Assembly (NCBI GenBank): GCA_963576475.1
Contig: OY754969.1
Span: 27,218,888-27,282,887, forward strand
Direction of reading: 5' to 3'
Origin: Molanna angustata
Taxonomy: Eukaryota; Arthropoda; Insecta; Trichoptera; Molannidae
Length of the DNA stretch: 64,000 nt
The position numbers and the translations under genes are program-made. The first letter of the stretch is position 1. The number at the start of each line of letters is the position of its first letter. The notes below the pieces were generated by a model. That model was not told the origin of the DNA, ran no database searches, and worked only from the letters and a program-made list of their open reading frames with translations. Positions 33,541-46,534 of this stretch are shown piece after piece.

Positions 33541-34819
33541 TTGAATTAAATGTCATTTTTTACGCGAACAATGCCGAATTTCATATATTATTTATTTTGA
33601 GAATTATATAAACGGGTTAAACGATGCCGTTTAAGAGATTCTTCAAACCCTTTAAATATTCAGCGTCATTCATTTATTGCTAATTACCGCGTAACAAAAG
33701 TTTTATATGGTTATATATTTATTGAAAATATGCGTCCGTACTTAGATTATAACATTATAATTCTATGCGTCCGTAAATGTTTTCCGTAAGTATAGATTTG
33801 AAATAATTTTTCATTTTGAGAAAGTATTCTTGTAAGCTATTTTATCACATATGTATTTTAACACTTAACAAAAGAAAATTCGGCGTAGTTTTTAGTAAAA
33901 AAATAACACGCTGCTGTCATCACACTTGATAAATTGATCGAAATATAATTAAAAATAATTTTTAAAATTACTCTCAAAACATTCAATAAACACAAAAGAA
34001 GTTAATTTAATCGTATTATAACTTGCTTTCGTGCTTTAAAATATGACCATATTATATTTATTTAACAAATTTATGTAAACAAATTTGACATTTATTCGAA
34101 TCATGGGGAAAATATTGTGTATTGTCATAAATGATAATTCAAAAATGTACCGCAAGCCAGCCTAACGGCGACAAATACTAATAAGTGCATTTACGAACTC
34201 GACAGCGCTAAGTGACTACGAATTGTCGTCACAGGCGTAAACATGGCGAGAAGAGCGGCGATACGTTGTCGGATATCGACTTTTTTACTGACTTGGCCTG
34301 CTGGGTAATTTTTTTTGGGACTTAAAAATATGGGTACTACATACCTACCCCATGTCACATATGCTTAGTTTAAATACGCAGATTACGTCATGACTCTAAC
34401 TTCCGGAGAACTTCTTACCTGTAACAAAGGAAAAATACAATATAATATTTACATATTATAATATATTATAGAAATAAAAAAAATAACAAATAAATAAAAT
34501 TAACACGGAAAAAATACTACTTCTAGATAACTTAATTAAAACTTATGTTCGGTTATAGTTGTCATAAGAAGTTACAGTAAATATTTTCTCCAATGCTTCT
34601 TTGAAATAAAATACAGTTTTTTTTACAGCGTTATTCTATGCATGAGTTTTTGAAATTTTAATTTGTTTAATAGAAACCTATTTTCTTGGAAAATTAGTTT
34701 TAGTAAAACCATTCTTTTATTTATTTTTATTGTAAATAACTAAAAAAACTACTGGCAGAGTATATACTATTTTAATTACTATTTGTGCTATTTAGAAAAA
34801 ACTCTAATTTTACTTTTTC
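33541..34819. other. No confirmed gene
   Basis: AT-rich DNA with a GC-richer island at 34150-34310. That island holds a short ATG frame starting MARRAAIRCR and ending at a possible donor (GCTGG/GTAATT). This is too little to call a gene. Confidence 0.25.
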
Positions 34820-36080
34820 TGCGTGAAAAAATATTGCATACCTATCACAGGAGGGCAGGTCTGGTCCAACCGGCGAAATCAAAACCCTCACTATTACCCA
34901 TATCATGGATATAATCCAACTGTCGATTCGTTCATGAGAATTCAATTCTCTTAATGAATCGACATTATTAAGCCAAGATGCGTGTACGAAGGAAAATTTT
35001 GTATGGTGTAGTGGACTTTTTGCATGCTAATAACACCAACTAGAGGCCTCGCAGCATATATGTTCCCATACATGGATTTACTCAGAATTTGGAGTAGAAC
35101 ATTTTATGTGAGTTTTGTGTGTGTGTGTGTCTGTGTGTGTGTGTGTCTGTGTGTCCCCCCCCCCCCTTATAATTTTGATCCGCTCAATTTACAGAGCCCA
35201 AATTTTCAGAATATATAAACATTTATAGGCCTACAAAACTTTTATACTCTGTATTGTGAATTTTTGTTTTAGTCAGGGGTTATCAACTTTTGAAATTTTG
35301 GTCTATTTTTCCATATATCTCAAAAACCATAAAAGCTAGAACGCTGAAAATTAGTATACCTAAACATAGACAAATACAAAATCTAAAATTTATTTTTTCA
35401 AAAAAAATCCAGGGTTTCTCAAACATTTTTTATTAAGAAAAATATTTTTTTATGATAAATTTATGAGTTTAACTTCCTATATTTCCAATTTGTTTTAAAA
35501 TATAGAAAAAAGCCGAAACACCCCAACTAGATAATTTAATTTTCTATAAAAAATATTAACATCGTATTAGCACATCTCAAATTTCTTGTAACAATTTTTA
35601 TAAAAATTGTATTTAGTGACGACATTGCTTCATACAATTTGTATGGCAATAGCCTACACACAATATCTAAGAAGACTTTATAGTTTGATACTAATCTCCA
35701 AACATACATACATACCATCATTCTGTTTTCATATTCTGGGTAGGATCAAAGGACTGACCTCCATACTATCCTATATTGACATACATACCTAGGTACATGA
35801 GTTGTATAGAATACCAAATATCTTAAAATATTAAATAATTTGTATTTATGGGTTTATAGTTTGGTACTTATTCTTCAACTATACGTACTATCGCTATCGA
35901 CAGTTGGATCTCATGTGTTACATGCAACTAGTTATTATATGGAGTTATATAATATCTTTAGATGTCATAGAACTCCATATGATAATTATATATATGATAT
36001 GGGTCACGAGGGTTTTGATTTCGCCGGTTGGACCAGACTTGCCCTCCAGATTTGGTGGTATACAATATTTTTTTCGTATT
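34820..36080. mobile_element. Element C with long TIRs, containing nested element B2
   Basis: GGAGGGCAGGTCTGGTCCAA and the following 35 bp at 34850-34905 are complementary to 35992-36047 (ending TTGGACCAGACTTGCCCTCC). Weaker complementarity extends outward through AAAATATTGCATACC-type sequence. Without the nested B2 copy the core would be about 180 bp. Another end of this family lies at 63345-63430. It is a non-coding long-TIR MITE of unknown superfamily. Confidence 0.7.
34915..35931 (+). mobile_element. Helitron/HINE-like family B, copy 2, most complete
   Basis: It starts TCCAACTGTCGATTCGTTCA after host A, and the first 13 bases are exactly complementary to 35896-35908. A 5' hairpin spans 34920-34963. 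Inside is a GT-rich tract and a 13-C run (35117-35166). The 3' end has CATGT-GTT-ACATG and then CAACTAG before host T. Subterminal inverted repeats, an internal microsatellite and a terminal hairpin are the layout of Helentron-associated INEs. It is non-coding. Confidence 0.75.
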
Positions 36081-36380
36081 TCATACATTAGAAGTTAATT
36101 TATTGTTCATATTTGTGTACATCCTCATGCCCAAGGTATACAGCGGCTTTAAACCCCCGGATCTTTCACCGAAATGTCATTTTTCATTAACAATCTGACA
36201 ATTATTTTTAATATACATATATTATGTCGAAACTTCGACGGTATAAACGAAAAAAAGGCTAATTTTTCACATTTGTTAAAAACCTTTTATCAAAAAGACC
36301 TCAATACGCATTCGGTCCTGAAATATTAGGTATATCGTTCATGGCGGTGAATTTATTAAAATTAGCAAAGTCTTTCTTAT

Positions 36381-37078
36381 GGCCAGTTTCATAAAAATTA
36401 AAGGAGACTTAATGTCGACTTTAAAATATATTGCGTTTCATAACAACAAAATGTCACTTAATAAAGTTCACTTTAATTTAAAGTCCAGTGTCTTCGTACT
36501 TTAGTCTTTAAAGTCTTCTTTAAGAGCAGTTCATTTTTTTGCCACCAGAGTGTGCTTGCAATATCAAGTCAGTTCTTTTTGATGTCAATATTGTCAATTG
36601 AATGTTGACGATCATGTGCATATTACTTACAATAGTTTTGTTATTATTTAAACATTTTTTTATAAATAATATAGCAAAATGATGTTTTCAAAATGAGCTA
36701 ATTAGAAGATGCGTACTGTGATACGGCGGTGAAAATTATATAGGAAAAGAATCGACCACATGGAAAAGTAGAGTTAAGGAGAATTTTTTGATAGGTTTTG
36801 TTCCATAACATGTCCCATACATCAATGATCAATTCAATGACAGAAATAACATATTATATGGTAGTAAACAGAAAGATTTACCTATGCTATGAGCTATGTT
36901 TCCATAGATTTTGATAGCAATATTGCCATTTTTCAGGTATTTTGGTGACATTTCTGCCGTTTACTAAAGTACGCGGCATTATTATTTACGGAACGCAACG
37001 ACTTAAAGGCGACTTTAAATTTTTAAAGAACCTTTAACTAAAGGTTCCTTTTGCTGCTTTTTATGAAACTAATCCCAC
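36381..37078. mobile_element. Possible MITE with AGTTTCATAAAAA ends
   Basis: GGCCAGTTTCATAAAAATTA at the left pairs with the right end TTTTTATGAAACTAATCC. Nearby CTTTAAAGT-type words recur on both sides (36420-36530 and 37005-37045) in inverse order. No coding frame and no clear target duplication are seen. Confidence 0.45.
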
Positions 37079-37769
37079 TAATACCTCGATTTTCAATATA
37101 CATTCACACTACATACAACTCTTTAGTTCAATGTTAAAAATAATAAAAAAAATGTAAATATTTGCCATAAAAAACTACCAATTTGTTAAACTAATATGTT
37201 GATACATTAATTATATACCAAATCAATTATATATTGTTTGTTTATAAGTTCAATTTATCTAATTTCTCTACGCCTTACAAAATCATATAATCTGATTGAA
37301 TACAAATTCATCTTAAATACCTACAGCAAATCAAGCTTTTGTGTGGTATTATGAAATAAAAGACTTCACGTTAAAGAAAGAAATAATACTCAATAAAAAG
37401 TCACTATTCATTGGTATAGCCACAAGTTATTGCACATATAAATGAAAAGACATTTTCATCAGGTCCATTGAATACTTATTATACCTAGTAGTCAAGTGAA
37501 GAAAGCGGGTCAAACCAGAATGAATCATAGTCTCTTTTCCATCTCTATATTTCTTGCTTTACATTTAAATGTTCTACTTGAACTATATTTTTTAAAGAAA
37601 AAGTAATCAGTAGGTAATCATTTTTTTATTTAATCTGAATGAAAGTGTTAATAAATTATATCTCTCATTATAAATTACGAAGTAGGTAGAATTTAAATAC
37701 CTAATTTTCTTATTTTTTTAAATGTAGAACGAATTTCCTTAAACATAAATAGCCCAAGGCGATTTAATT
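37079..37769. other. No recognisable feature
   Basis: AT-rich DNA, nothing assigned. Confidence 0.3.
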
Positions 37770-38127
37770 ATATCCTTGAAAGAAGAGTGCTGCGTAAAAT
37801 CCTGGAACCCGTGAATGATGGACAACACGGAGGATTAAATTCAACGATTTTTTCAACATATATAAAACTCATAAACTTTCTGAACATATAAGACTAAGCA
37901 GGCAGAGATGGGCCGGGCATGTTCAGAGAATCCCACCATCGCGGGTACCAAAAACAGTCTTAAAGGGACACCCAGGTGGCAAAAGAAAGGTCGGGAGACC
38001 GAGGCTACGATGGGAAGACGATATTGTGAAGGACACGTCGCAGCTTCTGAGTGTGCCAAACTGGAAGGGCGCAGCGAGTGACAGGATAGGTTGGAGGAGG
38101 AAGTTGTTGGAGGCCAAGGGGACATAA
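37770..38127 (+). pseudogene. LINE RT C-terminal relic
   Basis: It begins ERRVLRKILEPVNDG, the conserved ERKxLRxIxGPV segment after the RT domain. After a shift it continues RQRWAGHVQRIPPSRVPKTV, then KRKVGRPRLRWEDDIVKD and ends WRRKLLEAKGT with a stop at 38125-38127. The last 78 codons stay open. The RT and endonuclease domains are absent. A sister tail of the same family lies at 43306-43470. Confidence 0.75.
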
Positions 38128-38257
38128 TATGGGCTGTAGAACCATTGAATAAGAAGATACAAATACATATAAGTACATACTTAAATAAAATGCAGTGAAA
38201 GTTTTTGAAAAATAATTTGTAATTATATTAAATGATAGAATAATATTATGGATCTGG

Positions 38258-39380
38258 ATTTTATAATATTCCGCGTTTTGTATTGACAAGTAACAAAACA
38301 TATATAAGATAAATAATCTACAAATATATTTTATAATATTCCGCGTTTTGTATTGACAAGTAACAAAACATATATAAGATAAATAATCTACAAATATATT
38401 TTATAATATTCCGCGTTTTGTATTGACAAGTAACAAAACATATATAAGATAAATAATCTACAAATATATTTTATAATATTCCGCGTTTTGTATTGACATG
38501 TAACAAAACATATATAAGATAAATAATCTACAAATATATTTTATAATATTCCGCGTTTTGTATTGACAAGTAACAAAACATATATAAGATAAATAATCTA
38601 CAAATATATTTTATAATATTCCGCGTTTTGTATTGACAAGTAACAAAACATATATAAGATAAATAATCTACAAATATATTTTATAATATTCCGCGTTTTG
38701 TATTGACAAGTAACAAAACATATATAAGATAAATAATCTACAAATATATTTTATAATATTCCGCGTTTTGTATTGACAAGTAACAAAACATATATAAGAT
38801 AAATAATCTACAAATATATTTTATAATATTCCGCGTTTTGTATTGACAAGTAACAAAACATATATAAGATAAATAATCTACAAATATATTTTATAATATT
38901 CCGCGTTTTGTATTGACATGTAACAAAACATATATAAGATAAATAATCTACAAATATATTTTATAATATTCCGCGTTTTGTATTGACAAGTAACAAAACA
39001 TATATAAGATAAATAATCTACAAATATATTTTATAATATTCCGCGTTTTGTATTGACAAGTAACAAAACATATATAAGATAAATAATCTACAAATATATT
39101 TTATAATATTCCGCGTTTTGTATTGACAAGTAACAAAACATATATAAGATAAATAATCTACAAATATATTTTATAATATTCCGCGTTTTGTATTGACAAG
39201 TAACAAAACATATATAAGATAAATAATCTACAAATATATTTTATAATATTCCGCGTTTTGTATTGACATGTAACAAAACATATATAAGATAAATAATCTA
39301 CAAATATATTTTATAATATTCCGCGTTTTGTATTGACAAGTAACAAAACATATATAAGATAAATAATCTACAAATATATT
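38258..39380. repeat. Satellite array, 16 x 70 bp
   Basis: Each unit contains TATTCCGCGTTTTGTATTGA and AAGTAACAAAACATATATAA. CCGCG begins at 38271 and recurs every 70 bp to 39321. Units are identical except for GACATG replacing GACAAG in units 4, 10 and 15. The array ends at 39380 in a T-run. Confidence 0.95.
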
Positions 39381-40013
39381 TTTTTATGAATTATGCTTAG
39401 TAAAATATTTGTAGAAGTAAAAAGTTCTTACAATATCAATCTACCTGTATTTATAAATAATGAATATGTCCTTGAAAGAAGAACATATAAGTCTTTATGA
39501 ATTTACAAAAAAACTATCAAATATTCGAAAGTGATCGAAAACACTTTACTAGACCAGCCTACATTACTAGACCAGCGAACTACCACTCTTACACCGACCC
39601 ATCTAATTCTATGATTATTATATTATTATTTATTTTTATTGAAGAATGTATATGTCCTTGTAATAACAAGTACATATGTTTTATTTAAATCCACATAAAC
39701 AATACAAAATAGTACAATTAATTATACAACATAGACAATTTAGAACATGTTGGCACTGACGAAATGCTCCGAGAGGACACTCAAGTAATTATAACATGAA
39801 CAGTGTCAGTTCTTACAACATGAAAACAATTTACCAGTACCAACAACCAGTGGATAAGAACTATTCCACTAAGCAGAGCTTGTGTCGGAATAGATTTACT
39901 TTAATTTTAAAGGACATACTTAAATTTTATATTGGAATACCCTGACAATTTGGGTTAATTTTTGGTTACCCTGACAAACAAAAGAATACAAAAGAGGACA
40001 CATTTTTTTATGT
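39381..40013. other. Spacer between two satellites
   Basis: It contains SINE family 2 tail-like words (ATGTCCTTGAAAGAAGAACA at 39466 and TATGTCCTTGTAATAACAAG at 39651) and otherwise AT-rich sequence. Confidence 0.35.
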
Positions 40014-42540
40014 AAAAACGGAAAATACAATAATGTATGAATGTCTATCACATAATTATAATATATCACAATTACAATATACAATTATAATATACAACTA
40101 TAATACATCACAATATCACAATTTATTAATATCTATCTAAAAACGGAAAATACAATAATGTATGAATGTCTATCACATAAGTATAATATATCACAATTAC
40201 AATATACAATTATAATATACAACTATAATACATCACAATATCACAATTTATTAATATCTATCTAAAAACGGAAAATACAATAATGTATGAATGTCTATCA
40301 CATAAGTATAATATATCACAATTACAATATACAATTATAATATACAACTATAATACATCACAATATCACAATTTATTAATATCTATCTAAAAACGGAAAA
40401 TACAATAATGTATGAATGTCTATCACATAAGTATAATATATCACAATTACAATATACAATTATAATATACAACTATAATACATCACAATATCACAATTTA
40501 TTAATATCTATCTAAAAACGGAAAATACAATAATGTATGAATGTCTATCACATAAGTATAATATATCACAATTACAATATACAATTATAATATACAACTA
40601 TAATACATCACAATATCACAATTTATTAATATCTATCTAAAAACGGAAAATACAATAATGTATGAATGTCTATCACATAAGTATAATATATCACAATTAC
40701 AATATACAATTATAATATACAACTATAATACATCACAATATCACAATTTATTAATATCTATCTAAAAACGGAAAATACAATAATGTATGAATGTCTATCA
40801 CATAAGTATAATATATCACAATTACAATATACAATTATAATATACAACTATAATACATCACAATATCACAATTTATTAATATCTATCTAAAAACGGAAAA
40901 TACAATAATGTATGAATGTCTATCACATAAGTATAATATATCACAATTACAATATACAATTATAATATACAACTATAATACATCACAATATCACAATTTA
41001 TTAATATCTATCTAAAAACGGAAAATACAATAATGTATGAATGTCTATCACATAAGTATAATATATCACAATTACAATATACAATTATAATATACAACTA
41101 AAATACGATACAATATCAATAATTACAATATCTATCTAAAAACGGAAAATACAATAATGTATGAATGTCTATCACATAATTATAATATATCACAATTACA
41201 ATATACAATTATAATATACAACTATAATACATCACAATATCACAATTTATTAATATCTATCTAAAAACGGAAAATACAATAATGTATGAATGTCTATCAC
41301 ATAAGTATAATATATCACAATTACAATATACAATTATAATATACAACTATAATACATCACAATATCACAATTTATTAATATCTATCTAAAAACGGAAAAT
41401 ACAATAATGTATGAATGTCTATCACATAAGTATAATATATCACAATTACAATATACAATTATAATATACAACTATAATACATCACAATATCACAATTTAT
41501 TAATATCTATCTAAAAACGGAAAATACAATAATGTATGAATGTCTATCACATAAGTATAATATATCACAATTACAATATACAATTATAATATACAACTAT
41601 AATACATCACAATATCACAATTTATTAATATCTATCTAAAAACGGAAAATACAATAATGTATGAATGTCTATCACATAAGTATAATATATCACAATTACA
41701 ATATACAATTATAATATACAACTATAATACATCACAATATCACAATTTATTAATATCTATCTAAAAACGGAAAATACAATAATGTATGAATGTCTATCAC
41801 ATAAGTATAATATATCACAATTACAATATACAATTATAATATACAACTAAAATACGATACAATATCAATAATTACAATATCTATCTAAAAACGGAAAATA
41901 CAATAATGTATGAATGTCTATCACATAATTATAATATATCACAATTACAATATACAATTATAATATACAACTATAATACATCACAATATCACAATTTATT
42001 AATATCTATCTAAAAACGGAAAATACAATAATGTATGAATGTCTATCACATAAGTATAATATATCACAATTACAATATACAATTATAATATACAACTATA
42101 ATACATCACAATATCACAATTTATTAATATCTATCTAAAAACGGAAAATACAATAATGTATGAATGTCTATCACATAAGTATAATATATCACAATTACAA
42201 TATACAATTATAATATACAACTATAATACATCACAATATCACAATTTATTAATATCTATCTAAAAACGGAAAATACAATAATGTATGAATGTCTATCACA
42301 TAAGTATAATATATCACAATTACAATATACAATTATAATATACAACTATAATACATCACAATATCACAATTTATTAATATCTATCTAAAAACGGAAAATA
42401 CAATAATGTATGAATGTCTATCACATAAGTATAATATATCACAATTACAATATACAATTATAATATACAACTATAATACATCACAATATCACAATTTATT
42501 AATATCTATCTAAAAACGGAAAATACAATAATTTATGAAT
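40014..42540. repeat. Satellite array of 125-bp units with higher-order blocks
   Basis: About 20 full units plus a partial one, each starting AAAAACGGAAAATACAATAA. Block 1 is 40019-41142 (9 units), block 2 is 41143-41891 (6 units) and block 3 is 41892-42540 (5 units and a part). The first unit of every block has CATAATTATA where others have CATAAGTATA. The last unit of blocks 1 and 2 is a 124-bp variant with CTAAAATACGATACAAT. This shows duplication of multi-unit segments. It is non-coding. Confidence 0.95.
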
Positions 42541-42589
42541 ATCTATCACGATAAGGCTTCAAGTATAAAATCATCATGAGCGAACTATG

Positions 42590-42755
42590 TTTTGAATCAT
42601 ATAGGTTATATGTAAAGAATACATCCTCATACATTCCCTAAACTAAGCATAAATGCTTGTAATATAGGTGAATAAAATCGGTCGTGGCAGGATTCGCGAC
42701 CACTGGAAAACTAACCCAGCGCGCTAAGCGCTTTGCCACCACCCATCTAAATTCG
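42590..42755 (-). mobile_element. SINE family 2 copy
   Basis: On the minus strand the A-box region GGTGGTGGCAAAGCGCTTAG is followed by GTCGCGAATCCTGCCACGAC, where part of the B box is deleted (GGTTC is lost). The tail has CAAGCATTTATGCTTAGTTT. The B-box loss would impair pol III transcription. Confidence 0.7.
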
Positions 42756-43305
42756 ATTTGTAGACAAATGAACTAAATATACAATCGAGTTAGAACTTTT
42801 TAAAAGTAAAAATCAATGTTAGTCGACTGGTTAAATGATAAATAAAATTCAATTAAAAAGAAATACATATGCCCACTGAATAACGCCCCGAGTAATAAAA
42901 TATAAAACGGAGTGTTATTATATAAATAAATAATTATTCCCTTTTACTCAGTGACATCACTAGCTTTAAAATAGAAATGGCGTTATTATAGTTCTACTAC
43001 TCTTTGCATACTTTTACAAACATTCAAAACAGTTTGCCAAACGATTACTCTCAACAAACGAACACATGTTGTGTTTATTAGTAGGTAACTAGTTTTTATA
43101 ATTAATATGTCTACTTGTTGTAATAAAAATATTTATTACTTTTACTTACGTATTAAATATTATTACCACATGATAAAGTTATGGATTAAATATGGGTAGT
43201 ATTTAATTTCAAAATAGTGGATGTGGACTTCTAATTATTTTTTTTTTATATCTTTACCTTCTTTTAATTTTCTGATTGATACTATTTTTAAATAGTATCT
43301 AAGAA
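42756..43305. other. No recognisable feature
   Basis: AT-rich DNA with weak inverted symmetry. Nothing is assigned. Confidence 0.3.
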
Positions 43306-43470
43306 GTAGAGGCAGGCCTAAGCTAAGATGGCTGGACGATACAGAGGACGACATGAGAGCAATCGGAATGGTAAACTAGAGGAGACCGGTGGAGGACAGG
43401 GACGGCTGGAGAAGGATTCTGGAGGAGGCCAGGGCCCACACAGGGCTGTAGCGCCAATGATGATGATGAC
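43306..43470 (+). pseudogene. LINE RT extreme C-terminus with (GAT)n tail
   Basis: The reading is RSRGRPKLRWLDDTEDDMRA, one in-frame stop, then RRPVEDRDGWRRILEEARAH and TGL before a stop. A GATGATGATGA tail follows at 43458. It is the same family as 37770-38127. The insert is a severely 5'-truncated LINE end. Confidence 0.75.
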
Positions 43471-43876
43471 TATTTTTAAATAACCTAATTAACAACCCTG
43501 TTTATGTAAATTTAAAATTAGTATCACGTAGATATTACTATTAAATAGTAAATATATTTATATAAATATAGGTAATCCTCACCACTATAATAATAGTATT
43601 TTATGTAGATATATTGCTCCATAAATATTACTTAAAAGTAATTTAGGATCAGTCCAATAAGTTGTATAAAGGGGCAACCACATGTACATAAATATCTTTT
43701 TTTTATCTTTATAACATATATCTAATATTAATATGATATCGTTTGCCATATAATATAATAGACCTTCGGCAGGGATAGTTTTGTATTATGTTGTTAGTGA
43801 ACAATAAAACATATGAAAATATCAAAAAATATAAATTATGATGATACAAAATTGTTATTTCGATGTCATGTTTCAG
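43471..43876. other. No recognisable feature
   Basis: AT-rich DNA, nothing assigned. Confidence 0.3.
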
Positions 43877-44078
43877 AGATTCTGCAAATGAAAGTGTTCA
43901 TTGTATTGGTGAAGCGATGGAAATAAAACGAGTTAAAAATTTCCACATTCACACAGCAGTGAACATCAAACAGCCAACGTGCACGAGCAGACCAGTCCCG
44001 GCTTCTCAAATAATAATCCAATCAATGGATCGCCTATTGCCTAGCAACATAACCCTGTTCTACAAAACTATATTATAA
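43877..44078 (+). CDS. Candidate terminal exon, unverified
   Basis: An acceptor-like CATGTTTCAG ends at 43876. After one base the frame reads on for 66 codons (DSANESVHCIGEAMEIK at the start, SNITLFYKTIL at the end) to a TAA. The stretch is visibly less AT-rich than the flanks, and ATAAAA follows at about 44112. I recognise no domain. No donor-side exon can be identified in the window, so this may be chance or part of an unknown repeat. Confidence 0.2.
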
Positions 44079-44799
44079 TATACTCTGTCTATTTTTACTA
44101 AATACAAGACATAAAATATTATCATGTGTTTCATTGACTGGGTTTTATAACAGACGGATCAGTCTGAGCTCGAATAATACCCAGATTGAGGTTATAATAT
44201 GATTGTTACGCTTGATAAGTATTATTTTTACATGGACGTCCGACTGTCGATGATGGAAATGTAAAAGCAGGTCTACCAAAACTAAACCATAACAACGATA
44301 GTGGGAACGGAACGGAAAACAAGAGTGTTCAGATGATTAACAAATGTAAAAATAAACATTTATATAATAATTGTCGTAGTCTAAAATAGTTATCGTACAC
44401 ACATGGTATAAAAAAATACTTAAGTATTAAATAGGATAATAATGGTGCGTATTCAATCTATACTCTATTAAGTCTATAACATTTTTTTATTTATTAAAAA
44501 AATGGGCAACGTACAATAATATTTTTTTTTAAATAAATATACCTAATAAATAAGAATAACAACATAAATAATTGTAACTTAATCAGCCCACCATTGATTT
44601 CATTTTATATGTACTCTCTGCTAGTAACAAATCAATTAATTATTCCTGTCTAATGTGGCTTCTGAAAAGGGTCCTGAACATACAGAATATGTCCACGGAC
44701 CTGATCATTTCAAAATTATTATATGTGTAAGGCATCGGTACAGTGGCGAATTCTGAGTGGCATAAATGTTTTTTTTTTTTCTAAAAAGAACGTTGAGGT
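44079..44799. other. No recognisable feature
   Basis: AT-rich DNA with T/A runs. Nothing is assigned. Confidence 0.3.
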
Positions 44800-44830
44800 G
44801 TGCCATGTTCGTCTGTTTGGTATGTTGAAG

Positions 44831-45052
44831 TTAATCATTTTCAGAAGGTCTGTATTCAATATTGGAGTTTATTATGCCATAAAGGAACATTAAGTCTGAG
44901 GTCCTTCGTCTTGTCTGTAAAGTCTGCAATTCATGTTTGTAGTTATTACCAAGTTTGTACTTCATATGTTTCAAAAATAATTGTTTAATTCGTTCTATAA
45001 TGTTAATATAGATATTATATTGTGGATTCCAGATGACTGACGCATGCTCCAA
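44831..45052 (-). pseudogene. CR1/jockey-like LINE RT C-terminal relic
   Basis: The frame starts MEHASVIWNPQYNIYINIIE and goes on RIKQLFLKHMKYKLGNNY, then RRRTSDLMFLYGIINSNIEY. This corresponds to the LEYASVVWNPxYxxxxxxLERIQKKFLK segment of CR1/jockey-like reverse transcriptases. A T-run at 44768-44780 could be the remnant of a poly(A) tail on this strand. It is truncated at the 5' side. Confidence 0.7.
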
Positions 45053-46534
45053 TTGAATTCTGTTTTATAATGATATAAAAATCATAATTCCTTTTGAAAT
45101 ACCGACAATATATTTTTTTAAACTGTTTTTTTTTTCACCGTGAACTAGGAAGAAGAAACTGAACACGATGCTTTCTTCTTGATTTCTACAAGAATTTTAG
45201 TTGATAGCTATGCGTAGTTTTACATACATTCTTTGTTTATTTTTTACTCTTTGTAAAAAGTAATGCATCAAAAAATAATGAAAGTATAAGTATATCAATT
45301 GCAACATAGTGTCTGGGAATTATGAGAGTGCGATCTCTCTGCTTATATCACACGGAAGAATGCAATTAGACGGACTATTTTAGGAATTTAAAAACATTTA
45401 TTTAAAAAGTTTTTATATTGATAAACAATTGGATAGAATCGTGTAATAAATTAATTGATATTTTAATGACACTTTCAAACTCACCACGCTGCGTGCATTT
45501 TGGGTTAGATCTATGAACAATGTATAAATCTTTCTAATGTCAAAAAAACAACAATGCAATACGTGTTTTATTTTCCATATACCTATTTAAAATTAGATGA
45601 TTGTCAAAAAAAAAACACTCTCATGTACGAACTATCAACTTAGAAGTTTTTACCAACATCAACCCAAATTTCACGCTTTGTGAAATAAAATAACTGTCAC
45701 AGGTATTATGAACTAGTTATCGTTGCTTCGTAAGTTATAACCGTCAGCATAAGATCACAGTTCACGAAAGGCGGAATCAAATGACATAAGCGATATAACT
45801 ATGGATCCTGCTATGATGTTTCCTTTTTAACATAACATGATAAGCAAAACTTTTTTGGATTACAAATTTATGATCACTAGTGTCCGAACTCGTAAATACT
45901 TTATGCTAAATACGTTAATAACAACATATAATATGTTATGTTTTAAAGAAGATAGTCATTGCAGTATGTGGGGATTTCCACGTTTTAATAAAAATGCATC
46001 TAAGGATTTCCCATCTTCTAAACCATTACACATTTAATTTAAAATCATTGACCAAGAACTATCATAAAGATGTACCTACGTCTTATAGCTAAATGTGATT
46101 ATAAACGTTACTTTATCACTTGATTAAGTGCATCATTTTACTCTTGTTTGAGGACAGGTGATTAATAGTTCAGTATCTTTGAGTATTTAATTGATCAGAA
46201 GGAAATGAATTTGCGTGTTCTAAAATGAGTTCAAACGCTAATCTCAAAAAATATAGTAAAGAGACATCATAACAATGGGAGAACTGACAATCTACTAAAT
46301 TTATTTCATATAAGTAATACATTACAAACAAATTAATATGATTTTACTGAATAAATTTATAAAATAGAGAAACTGTAAACTGAATCGCGATGAACCGTAT
46401 CACAGGACTGAAAGAGGCCTAATGACGATTGGTAGATCTATTGGCGTTAATATATTGTGATATTGTTCCTTGTGAGATTCCCGTCGAATTTCTAAGCATT
46501 CGTTGAATCCTTTCGATGGATCGCAAATATTTTA
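45053..46534. other. No recognisable gene
   Basis: About 1.5 kb of AT-rich DNA. The 66-codon frame at 45837-46037 has no family motif. Confidence 0.3.

Noticed and set aside
40014..42540. CRISPR-like or coding tandem array
   Set aside because: Units are contiguous 125-bp repeats without spacers and have no long open frame.
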